From: Lachnospiraceae bacterium | GTDB taxonomy: Bacteria; Bacillota; Clostridia; Lachnospirales; Lachnospiraceae | NCBI GenBank assembly: GCA_902363555.1 | Contig: CABJAM010000003.1 | Coordinates: forward strand, 685,247 to 749,246 | DNA length: 64,000 nt | Direction of reading: 5' to 3' | Shown: positions 18,709 to 26,152 of the stretch, piece by piece | Numbering within the stretch: the first letter of the stretch is position 1 | Layout: every line of letters begins with the position of its first letter | Translations under genes and position numbers: made by a program | Notes under the pieces: model-generated | What the model was told of the DNA's origin: nothing | Databases searched by the model: none | Seen by the model: the letters and a program-made list of their open reading frames with translations, nothing else

Positions 18709-19872
18709 ATGTATAAAATTAAATGTCTGAATCCCATTTCCTCCCTTGGGATGAATTTGTTTACCGGCCAATATGAGGTGACCGACGATTATAATGCTGC
18801 CGATGCCGTGCTTGTGCGCAGCGCTTCCATGCATGAGCTGGAGCTGCCTGAGAATTTGGAGGCTGTGGCCAGAGCCGGAGCCGGTGTCAATAATATCCCT
18901 CTGGAAAAATGCGCCGAGAAGGGTATTGTCGTGTTTAATACACCTGGTGCCAATGCCAATGGTGTTAAGGAGGCTGTGCTTGCCGGTATGCTCCTGGCTT
19001 CCAGAGATATTGTGGGCGGCGTGAACTGGGTTAAGTCTGTGAAGGACGATCCGGATGTGGCTAAACTGGTGGAAAAGGGCAAAAAGCAGTTTGCCGGAAC
19101 AGAGATCAAGGGCAAGAAGATCGGCGTAATCGGTCTTGGCGCTATCGGCGTGCTGGTGGCCAACGCCTGCAACCGCTTAGGGCTGGAGGTTTATGGCTAC
19201 GACCCGTTTATTTCTGTGGAAGCCGCATGGAATCTTTCCAGAGATATCAAGCATATCAATAATGTGGACGATATTTATTCCGTCTGCGATTTCATTACCG
19301 TACATGTGCCATTAATGGACGCTACAAAGAAGATGATCAATGCGGATGCTTTCTCTAAAATGAAGGACGGCGTGGTGATCCTCAACTTTGCAAGAGATCT
19401 TCTGGTGGATGAGGATGCTCTCGGCGATGCCATTGCCGCAGGTAAGGTTAAGAAGTATGTAACGGATTTCCCAAATCCTAAAACAGCAAATATGGACGGC
19501 GTTATCGCCATTCCTCATCTGGGCGCTTCCACGGAGGAATCCGAAGATAACTGTGCCGTGATGGCTGTCCAGGAGCTGCGGGATTATATGGAAAATGGTA
19601 ATATCACCCATTCGGTGAACTATCCGGACTGCTCCATGGGTGTGTGCACCGGTGCTGGCCGTATTGCCGTCAATCACCGGAATATCCCGAATATGATCGC
19701 TCAGCTCACGGCTGCCTGTGCGGCTGCCAATGTAAACATTACGGATATGAGCAGCAAAAGTAAGGGCGAGTGGGCTTATACGATGTTGGATCTGGCCAGC
19801 CCGGCTTCGGAGACGGTGGTCAACGATATCCGCAAAATCGCAGGGATCGTTAAGGTACGTGTGATCAAATAG
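18709..19872 (+). CDS. serA: D-3-phosphoglycerate dehydrogenase
   Basis: NAD-dependent first step of serine synthesis, 387 aa. The dinucleotide motif is GVIGLGAIGVLVANA, and the catalytic Arg and His lie in FARDLLVDEDAL and IPHLGASTEESEDNC. A C-terminal ACT domain (about residues 325-387) suggests feedback control. ATG 18709 is preferred to GTG 18706 from the GAGG spacing. serB is not in the window. Confidence 0.94.
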   Translation: MYKIKCLNPISSLGMNLFTGQYEVTDDYNAADAVLVRSASMHELELPENLEAVARAGAGVNNIPLEKCAEKGIVVFNTPGANANGVKEAVLAGMLLASRDIVGGVNWVKSVKDDPDVAKLVEKGKKQFAGTEIKGKKIGVIGLGAIGVLVANACNRLGLEVYGYDPFISVEAAWNLSRDIKHINNVDDIYSVCDFITVHVPLMDATKKMINADAFSKMKDGVVILNFARDLLVDEDALGDAIAAGKVKKYVTDFPNPKTANMDGVIAIPHLGASTEESEDNCAVMAVQELRDYMENGNITHSVNYPDCSMGVCTGAGRIAVNHRNIPNMIAQLTAACAAANVNITDMSSKSKGEWAYTMLDLASPASETVVNDIRKIAGIVKVRVIK

Positions 19873-19879
19873 AACCGGG

Positions 19880-19969
19880 GCGTCTATCCGCCCGCTCCGG
19901 CTGCGCTTTGGCCTCCCAGGCTGCGCCGTCATGGGGCTGTCGGACTGCGGGTCTGAGATAGGCTTTTTT
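19880..19969 (+). terminator. Probable terminator after serA
   Basis: CTATC-CCGC near 19884-19894 can pair with GCGGG-GATAG near 19947-19961, followed by a run of six T. The internal loop is GC-rich and also folds. The stem is imperfect, so the call rests on position and the T run. Confidence 0.45.
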
Positions 19970-20028
19970 AGAAGCTTGTGTTTTAGGTATGTAAAGATTG
20001 TAAGAAATGTAAGAATTAGTAATGGGAA

Positions 20029-20057
20029 TTGATTGTGCTTTTAGAGTATGATAAAAT
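20029..20057 (+). promoter_or_regulatory. Promoter for the deaminase-DUF1015 operon
   Basis: TTGATT (20029-20034), a 17-base spacer and TAAAAT (20052-20057). The expected transcript start falls inside the left arm of the hairpin at 20059-20087, an unusual arrangement. Confidence 0.45.
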
Positions 20058-20058
20058 A

Positions 20059-20087
20059 AAGCCGGTAGCGAAAATTGCTGCCGGCTT
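20059..20087. terminator. Hairpin, possible terminator
   Basis: AAGCCGGTAGC (20059-20069) pairs with GCTGCCGGCTT (20077-20087), with only a weak T-rich tail. It abuts the -10 of the downstream promoter and lies between serA and the deaminase gene. Confidence 0.4.
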
Positions 20088-20139
20088 CTTGATTATGCGA
20101 AGCAACGAGTACGATTTAAGAAAGGATGGTTAAAATATT

Positions 20140-20544
20140 ATGTCGGATATATGGGAGACACTTTACGAGAAGGCGAAGGAGGTTTTAAATCCCAGGGAGA
20201 TTTCCTCTTATGTGGAGGCAGGCGGCGTGTCCGCTGCTGTGCTGACGAAAGCCGGTAATATTTATGTGGGCGTATGTATCGATACAGCGTCCTCCATGGG
20301 GATGTGTGCGGAACGCAATGCCATGGCCAATATGATCACCCACGGGGAGAGCTGTATTGACAAGGTGCTGGCGCTGTTCTGGGATGGAAAGGTGGGGCCG
20401 CCCTGCGGTGTCTGCCGTGAGTTTATGATGCAGCTCGATAAGGATAACAAAGATATTGAAATTTTAATGGATTATGAAGCCCGCCGAAGTGTCCGGTTAA
20501 GTGAATTACTGCCGGAGTGGTGGGGCGATGCGAGGGAGGACTAA
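20140..20544 (+). CDS. Cytidine deaminase-like zinc hydrolase
   Basis: This is a 134 aa protein of the small tetrameric cytidine deaminase fold. The zinc site is CAERNAM (first Cys plus catalytic Glu) and PPCGVC (two Cys). The ribose-binding N-x-E motif of true cytidine deaminases is replaced by CIDTASSMG, so the substrate may differ; cytidine or a blasticidin-like base is possible. AGAAAGGATGG precedes ATG 20140. Its TAA overlaps the ATG of the next gene, so the two are coupled in translation. Confidence 0.8.
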   Translation: MSDIWETLYEKAKEVLNPREISSYVEAGGVSAAVLTKAGNIYVGVCIDTASSMGMCAERNAMANMITHGESCIDKVLALFWDGKVGPPCGVCREFMMQLDKDNKDIEILMDYEARRSVRLSELLPEWWGDARED

Positions 20545-21839
20545 TGGCTTTAGTAAAACCATTTTGTGCGGTGCGGCCGGCCGGAGAATATGCATCCAGG
20601 ATCGCTGCGCTGCCGTATGATGTCTATGACCGAAGTGAGGCGCTGGCGGAAGTGAGCCGCGAGCCGCTGTCTTTTTTACATATTGACCGTCCGGAAACAT
20701 GGTTTGATCCGTCGGTGGATATTTACGATGACCGGGTTTATGCGAAGGCTTCTCAGGTTTTGAGCAGTTGGCTGTCGGACGGTTATTTTATCCGTGAGGA
20801 CCGGGAATGCTACTACATTTATCAGCAGATCATGGACGGGCGCTCCCAGACCGGTATTGTCGCCTGCGCCAGCGTGGATGATTACACCGGGAATACGATC
20901 AAGAAGCATGAAAATACCCGTGAGGACAAGGAGCTTGACCGAATCCAGCACATCCGGGCGTGTAAAGCCCAGACCGGACCGATTTTTCTGGCGTACCGGG
21001 CCAATGCGGTGATCCGCGGTATTGTGGAAAAGTACTGTGCGATGACGCCGGTATATGATTTTACGTCTCAGGACGGAACGGTTCAGCGCGTCTGGGTGAT
21101 CGCAGACCATGAGGATATCTGTTCGATCAGTGAAGCTTTCGGGAAAATTTCGGATATTTATATTGCCGACGGCCATCATCGGGCAGCCTCCGCGGTAAAA
21201 GTTTCTCTGGAAATGCGCCGGGAGCGCGATCTTGGAAAAATTTCAACAGGGAATGCTGACGATGCCGTTGACGTTACGTGCCCCGCAGAATCGGACTTTT
21301 TCATGTCGGTTCTGTTTCCGGATGAGGACTTGAAAATATTGCCCTATAACCGGGTGATCCGGGATTTGAACGGACTTTCTGTGGACGGATTTTTGACGGC
21401 TGTGAGCGAAAAGTTTCATATAAGTGTTCTCAATGATTTTGATATGGCGGCCCGGGATGGGCATTTCCCGGATAAAAAGGCATGCTTTGGCATGTATCTG
21501 GATCATCAGTGGTATCTATTGACGGCCAGATCGGAAATCCTTTCGGGCGACGTCGTGGAAGGGCTGGACGTATCCATATTGCAGGATCACCTTCTGGCTC
21601 CGGTGCTGGGCATCCATGATCCACGGACCGATCAGCGCATTGATTTTATCGGAGGTATACGCGGCCTGGGAGAGCTGGTGAAGCGGTGTGATATGCAGGG
21701 CTTTGCTGTGGCCTTTGCCATGTTTGCCACATCCATTGATGAATTATTTGCCGTTGCCGACGCCAACCGACTCATGCCGCCCAAATCCACCTGGTTTGAA
21801 CCTAAATTATATTCCGGGCTTTTTATACATACGCTTTAA
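20544..21839 (+). CDS. DUF1015 family protein
   Basis: This is a 431 aa member of DUF1015, a conserved family without a firmly known function that often sits beside serine genes in clostridia. Family features are the start MALVKPFCAVRPAGEYA, the ALPYDVYDR motif, KKHENTREDKELDR and IADGHHRAASA. ATG 20544 overlaps the preceding stop (TAATG) and follows GAGGGAGGA. No signal peptide or membrane segment is seen. Confidence 0.88.
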   Translation: MALVKPFCAVRPAGEYASRIAALPYDVYDRSEALAEVSREPLSFLHIDRPETWFDPSVDIYDDRVYAKASQVLSSWLSDGYFIREDRECYYIYQQIMDGRSQTGIVACASVDDYTGNTIKKHENTREDKELDRIQHIRACKAQTGPIFLAYRANAVIRGIVEKYCAMTPVYDFTSQDGTVQRVWVIADHEDICSISEAFGKISDIYIADGHHRAASAVKVSLEMRRERDLGKISTGNADDAVDVTCPAESDFFMSVLFPDEDLKILPYNRVIRDLNGLSVDGFLTAVSEKFHISVLNDFDMAARDGHFPDKKACFGMYLDHQWYLLTARSEILSGDVVEGLDVSILQDHLLAPVLGIHDPRTDQRIDFIGGIRGLGELVKRCDMQGFAVAFAMFATSIDELFAVADANRLMPPKSTWFEPKLYSGLFIHTL

Positions 21840-21850
21840 TACGATGTTTA

Positions 21851-21881
21851 TGTAACAGTTCGGCCGCTCTGAACGGTTACA
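21851..21881. repeat. Short palindrome of the GTAAC-GTTC family
   Basis: TGTAACAGTTCGG and CTGAACGGTTACA arms with two mismatches surround a 5-base loop, between DUF1015 and the amidohydrolase and just ahead of its ribosome site. Same family as 10551-10581 and 28675-28705. Confidence 0.7.
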
Positions 21882-21903
21882 TTATAAATGGGAGGTCTTT
21901 TTG

Positions 21904-23058
21904 ATGAAATGCATATATAACGGAAAAATCCACGATGCTATCCACCCGGACGCTTACGAAGGCCGTATACTTATGGACGGCAAAAAGCTGGTGGCCATCG
22001 GGGATGTGGGGGATATTCCTGAAAATACAGAAATGATCGATGCTCATGGAATGGATATCTATCCCGGTTTTGTGGAAGCCCATTGCCACATCGGGCTGGA
22101 CGGTTATGGCTACGGCTATGAAGGGCAGGATTACTGTGAGCTCAATGATATTGCCACGCCCCAGCTTTCGGGTGTGGACGGTGTAAAGGCTATGGACGAG
22201 GCTTTTAAACAGGCTATGGAGGCGGGGATCACGTCGGTATGTACGGGGCCTGGCAGCGCCAATGTCCTTGGCGGAACATTTACAACCTTAAAGACTGTGG
22301 GCAAGCGGGTGGAAAATATGATCATTAAGCCCGTGGTCGCCATGAAATGCGCCTTTGGCGAAAATCCCAAGCGCTGTTATAAGGATTCCACGGATTCCAG
22401 CAGGATGACGACCGCTGCGATTTTGCGGGAAATGCTTTTTAAAGCCCGGGATTATATGGAACGTAAGGATGCGGCGGGAAATGATGTGCTAAAGCGTCCG
22501 GCATTTGATATGAAGCTGGAAGCGCTCATTCCGGTTTTAAAGCGTGAAATCCCTTTGAAGGCCCACGCTCACACGAGCGATGATATTTTCACAGCGCTTC
22601 GTATTGCCAGGGAATTTAATCTTCGCATAACGCTGGAGCATGTAACGGAAGGTCATCTTGTGCCCGAAGAACTTGCGGGGGAGCAGGTGCCCATGGCCGT
22701 AGGGCCGTCTTTGACCAATGCGTCCAAATACGAGCTGCGCAATAAGAGCTTTACGACTCCCGGAGTTCTTGATAAGGCCGGCTGCCAGGTGTCGATCATT
22801 ACCGATGCGCCGGTGATTCCTCAGCAGTACCTGCCGCTGTGCGCCGGGCTGGCTGTAAAATCCGGCATGGATGAATTTAAAGCGCTCCAGGCGATCACCA
22901 TTAATGCCGCGCGTCACGCCGGTATTGAGGACCGGGTCGGTTCTCTTGAAGTGGGGAAGGACGCGGATCTTATTATCGTGGAAGGCAATCCTATGGAAGT
23001 ATCCTCCACGGTGCATCTTGTCATAATTGACGGGGAAGTTGTTCACACGCAGGGTTAA
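21904..23058 (+). CDS. Amidohydrolase, imidazolonepropionase-like
   Basis: This is a metal-dependent amidohydrolase of 384 aa. Metal ligands are visible in order: VEAHCHIG (HxH), HAHTSDD, LEHVTEGH and ITDAPV. The C-terminal part shows the usual VGSLEVGKDADLII. The substrate cannot be told from sequence; cyclic amides or dipeptides are typical for the group. ATG 21904 fits GGAGG at 8 bases better than TTG 21901. Confidence 0.87.
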   Translation: MKCIYNGKIHDAIHPDAYEGRILMDGKKLVAIGDVGDIPENTEMIDAHGMDIYPGFVEAHCHIGLDGYGYGYEGQDYCELNDIATPQLSGVDGVKAMDEAFKQAMEAGITSVCTGPGSANVLGGTFTTLKTVGKRVENMIIKPVVAMKCAFGENPKRCYKDSTDSSRMTTAAILREMLFKARDYMERKDAAGNDVLKRPAFDMKLEALIPVLKREIPLKAHAHTSDDIFTALRIAREFNLRITLEHVTEGHLVPEELAGEQVPMAVGPSLTNASKYELRNKSFTTPGVLDKAGCQVSIITDAPVIPQQYLPLCAGLAVKSGMDEFKALQAITINAARHAGIEDRVGSLEVGKDADLIIVEGNPMEVSSTVHLVIIDGEVVHTQG

Positions 23059-23157
23059 TGCTAACGCATGGGCGCGCTAACGCGCGTCAAGGTATGCCCC
23101 TTCGGGCACGCGCAAAGTTAATGCTTGCGCATGGGCGCGCTACGCGCGATAAGGTAT
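23054..23157. repeat. Two GC-rich REP-like repeats
   Basis: Two copies lie at 23054-23095 and 23117-23157. Both contain GTTAATGCT, GCATGGGCGCGCT, an alternating CGCGCG stretch and AAGGTAT. A third copy lies at 46207-46262, with a shared TTCGGGC-CGCGCAAAG lead-in. No coding sense is seen. Confidence 0.7.
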
Positions 23158-23213
23158 ATTTTTATTCGGTACAACATATATATGAAAAGAAAACGTGGTA
23201 CAGGTAAAATATT

Positions 23214-23732
23214 ATGGAGCCGAATAAATTTATGGAAGCTTATGCGGATGAGAAAGCCTATCCGCCGATTAAAGTATGCGGGCAGAACCGGATGTACGCC
23301 AGCGCCATGCTGACAAATATGGCCAGTTGCAATTCGGAGCTGTCCGCAGTGACCTTATATGTATATAACAGCATGGTGACAAGGCAGGCCTGGGAAAAGG
23401 CGTCCGACTGCTTTCATGGCATCAGCATTGTGGAAATGCACCATCTGGATATTTTCGGCCAACTGGCCCTCATGCTGGGCGCCAACCCGCGCTACTGCAG
23501 CCGCTATAATAACCGTATGATGTACTGGAACGCCGGCTGCAATACTTACACGATGGATCTGCCTATGCTCATAAAAAATGCCATTGCCGGTGAAAATAAA
23601 GCGATTGAGCAGTATTATCAGCAGACCCGATGGATCAAGGACCCCTGTATCGCGGAAATCCTGAAGCGGATCATAATGGACGAAGAGCGCCACATCGCCA
23701 TATTCCATCACCTGGCAGAAGAATTAAATTGA
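23214..23732 (+). CDS. Ferritin-like diiron-fold protein
   Basis: This is a 172 aa all-helical protein with ferritin/rubrerythrin-type metal ligands: an early Glu (NSELSAVTLY), EMHH in the second helix, GENKAIEQYY in the third and DEERHIAIFHH in the last. No rubredoxin cysteine pairs follow, so it is not a full rubrerythrin. A role in peroxide defence or metal handling is likely but unproven. The ribosome site is weak. The gene follows the REP-like repeats. Confidence 0.72.
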   Translation: MEPNKFMEAYADEKAYPPIKVCGQNRMYASAMLTNMASCNSELSAVTLYVYNSMVTRQAWEKASDCFHGISIVEMHHLDIFGQLALMLGANPRYCSRYNNRMMYWNAGCNTYTMDLPMLIKNAIAGENKAIEQYYQQTRWIKDPCIAEILKRIIMDEERHIAIFHHLAEELN

Positions 23733-23779
23733 AAACGGCCTCCGGTGCCCCTTAGTTTAGGGTGCCGGAGGCCGTTTTC
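23732..23779. terminator. Bidirectional terminator
   Basis: A strong stem AAACGGCCTCCGG / CCGGAGGCCGTTT with T/A tails on both sides lies between the convergent ferritin-like and dapL genes. Confidence 0.85.
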
Positions 23780-23810
23780 GACCCGATGCTCATAATCTTA
23801 TTGTCGTTAT

Positions 23811-25007
23811 TTAAAACAGCTTTTCAAATCTTTCCATCGCTTCCAGTGTATTCTCTCTGGTTCCAAAGGCGGTCAGCCGGAAGAAATCTTTTCCATTTTC
23901 TCCAAAGCCTGCGCCGGGCGTGCCTACGATCTGCGCATGATTTAACAGATAATCGAAGAACTCCCAGGATTCCATATGATCCGGGCACTCAAACCAGATA
24001 TAGGGTGAGTTTTTACCGCCAAAATAGCGGATGCCCTTTCTCTCCAGAACTTCTGCAATGATCCGTGCATTTTCCTTATAGTAAGCGATATTTTCCATGC
24101 ACTGAACCATGCCTTCCTCAGTAAATACTGCGGCAGCGCCATTTTGGATAATGTAGGAGGTGCCGTTGAACTTGGTCGTCTGACGGCGGTTCCAAAAGGC
24201 GTTCAGCGAAACTTCCTGACCATCGCCGGTCTTAAATACAAGTTCCTGGGGAACGATCGTGTAACCGCAGCGGGTACCTGTAAATCCGGCGGTTTTAGAA
24301 AGAGAACCGAACTCGATGGCGCACTTTTTAGCTCCCTCGATGGCAAAAATACTCCGTGGCAGTGCCGGATCGGATATAAAAGCCTCATATGCGGAATCGT
24401 AGAGGATTACGGCTTCGTTTTCCAGAGCATAATCCACCCATTCCTTTAACTGTGCGCAGTTGTAAGCAGCGCCGGTGGGATTGTTGGGGGAGCAGATATA
24501 AATAATATCGGCATGAACATTTTTATCCGGCATGGGCAGGAAGCCGTTTTCAGCAGTTCCTGAAATATATGTAATTTTGCGGCCGCACATAATGTTTGTA
24601 TCCACATAAACCGGATAAACCGGGTCCGGGATCAGAATAACATTATCATTGCCGAAAATATCGGTAATATTACCGGTATCGCTTTTTGCGCCGTCGGAGA
24701 CAAATATATCTTTAGGATTAATGTCTACGCCGTGGCCTTCATAATATGCAGCGATGGCATTGCGCAGAAATTCATATCCCTGTTCCGGTCCATAGCCCTT
24801 AAAGGTTTCGGAGCTGGCCATGGCATCCACACCCTCGTGGAGCGCCTTGATAATCGTGGAACCAAGCGGCCGGGTCACATCACCGATACCTAAACGGATG
24901 ACTTTTTTGTCCGGATTTTTCTGTGTATAATCAGCAACTCTGTGGTTGATTTCCGAGAAGAGGTAGCTTTCTTTGAGATTGAGATAATTTTCGTTGATTT
25001 TTGGCAT
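23811..25007 (-). CDS. dapL: LL-diaminopimelate aminotransferase
   Basis: PLP transaminase that makes LL-diaminopimelate directly from tetrahydrodipicolinate, for lysine and cell-wall synthesis. The protein is 398 aa. It begins MPKINENYLNLKESYLF and contains RLGIGDVTRPL, PNNPTGA and the PLP-lysine motif GSLSKTAGFTGTRCG. AGAAAGGACGAG precedes the start. It has a strong promoter of its own and converges with the ferritin-like gene. Confidence 0.95.
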   Translation of the reverse strand: MPKINENYLNLKESYLFSEINHRVADYTQKNPDKKVIRLGIGDVTRPLGSTIIKALHEGVDAMASSETFKGYGPEQGYEFLRNAIAAYYEGHGVDINPKDIFVSDGAKSDTGNITDIFGNDNVILIPDPVYPVYVDTNIMCGRKITYISGTAENGFLPMPDKNVHADIIYICSPNNPTGAAYNCAQLKEWVDYALENEAVILYDSAYEAFISDPALPRSIFAIEGAKKCAIEFGSLSKTAGFTGTRCGYTIVPQELVFKTGDGQEVSLNAFWNRRQTTKFNGTSYIIQNGAAAVFTEEGMVQCMENIAYYKENARIIAEVLERKGIRYFGGKNSPYIWFECPDHMESWEFFDYLLNHAQIVGTPGAGFGENGKDFFRLTAFGTRENTLEAMERFEKLF

Positions 25008-25040
25008 TTTTCTCGTCCTTTCTTAATCATGTTCGGACTC

Positions 25041-25069
25041 ATTTTAACAGATTTATTTTAGCGTGTCAA
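25041..25069 (-). promoter_or_regulatory. dapL promoter
   Basis: On the minus strand, a consensus TTGACA (25064-25069) and TAAAAT (25041-25046) are separated by 17 bases, about 35 bases before the dapL start. A near-perfect sigma-A promoter. Confidence 0.75.
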
Positions 25070-25245
25070 CGCGGCAGCAAGTGTTTTTGGGGTATAGAGG
25101 TTCATAAATTCTTAGGAAATCATTCATTGTCTCTCATTCAAATAACTATTTGGGCTTAAATAACTGCCGCATCGATTCTGTTATGCTTTTTATGTCAGAT
25201 CGATACAGTAATTTTATGCTGGAAGTATGAATGGAGGTATGAATT

Positions 25246-26037
25246 GTGGATACTTTAGACAATAAGACTATGGAAACATGTAAATCAACATATAATGTTT
25301 GTGATTACAGTGATACAGATTACGCCGCATTTTGGGAACAGCACAACCGTGGCTATGAGGATGCCGTTGAGCGTATCGCTTTGCGGCGGCTGACCTTGGA
25401 TATGTCAGGAACATGCATTGATATCGGGGGTGGATATGGCCGTCTCATTAACGTATACGCTCCGCGCTGCACCCATGTGCTGCTGATCGATTATGCAGAG
25501 AATATGGTCAGCCAGGCCTGGGAAAGGGTCAGAAAGCTTGGTCTTCATAATGTTGAATGTATGCGGGCAAATTTATATGAGCTGAAAAACTATGGAAAAA
25601 CCTATGATAACGCCGTGTGTGTTCGTGTCATGCATCATATCGAGAATGTGCCGGATTTCTTTTCACAGGTTAACAGGACTCTTGAGGAGGGCGGAACATT
25701 TATTCTCGAATACGCCAATAAGAGAAATATTGTTGAAATCCTGCGCTGGCTGTTTCGGCGGCCAAATATACGGCCGTTTGATTATTTGCCAAGCAAAAGA
25801 ATGGATGGTGTGTATTATAATTTTCATCCCAAATATGTTAAGGATATGCTGATTCGGCATGGTTTTTGTATCGAAGAAGAGCTTGCCGTGTCCATGTTCA
25901 GAAATGAGTGCCTAAAAAAGCTTGTGGGCAGCAACATACTTTCCCGGATCGAAGCTGTGCTGCAAAAGCCATTGGGCCGATTTCATCTTAGCCCGAGTGT
26001 ATTTGTTAAGGTGCGGAAGAGAAATTCAACTATTTGA
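25246..26037 (+). CDS. Class I SAM-dependent methyltransferase
   Basis: This is a 263 aa protein with a Rossmann methyltransferase core: motif I DIGGGYGRL, then LLIDYAENMVSQA and CVRVMHHIENV. The start is GTG 25246 with GGAGG 9 bases before it. The substrate is unknown; the UbiE/ArsM-like core gives no specificity. It stands alone between dapL (divergent) and glgB. Confidence 0.82.
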   Translation: MDTLDNKTMETCKSTYNVCDYSDTDYAAFWEQHNRGYEDAVERIALRRLTLDMSGTCIDIGGGYGRLINVYAPRCTHVLLIDYAENMVSQAWERVRKLGLHNVECMRANLYELKNYGKTYDNAVCVRVMHHIENVPDFFSQVNRTLEEGGTFILEYANKRNIVEILRWLFRRPNIRPFDYLPSKRMDGVYYNFHPKYVKDMLIRHGFCIEEELAVSMFRNECLKKLVGSNILSRIEAVLQKPLGRFHLSPSVFVKVRKRNSTI

Positions 26038-26045
26038 AAAGTTTG

Positions 26046-26074
26046 TGGAAATCCAGCCCCGAAAGTGATATAAT
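26046..26074 (+). promoter_or_regulatory. Probable glgB promoter
   Basis: A perfect TATAAT (26069-26074) has a weak TGGAAA at 17 bases upstream. A small hairpin GCGGTCG/CGGCCGC (26086-26105) follows in the leader. Confidence 0.45.
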
Positions 26075-26152
26075 AAGAAAAACTAAGCGGTCGTAAAGAC
26101 GGCCGCCCAACGTTTTACGAAAATTCTGGGGACACAGGAGGACTACGATTTT

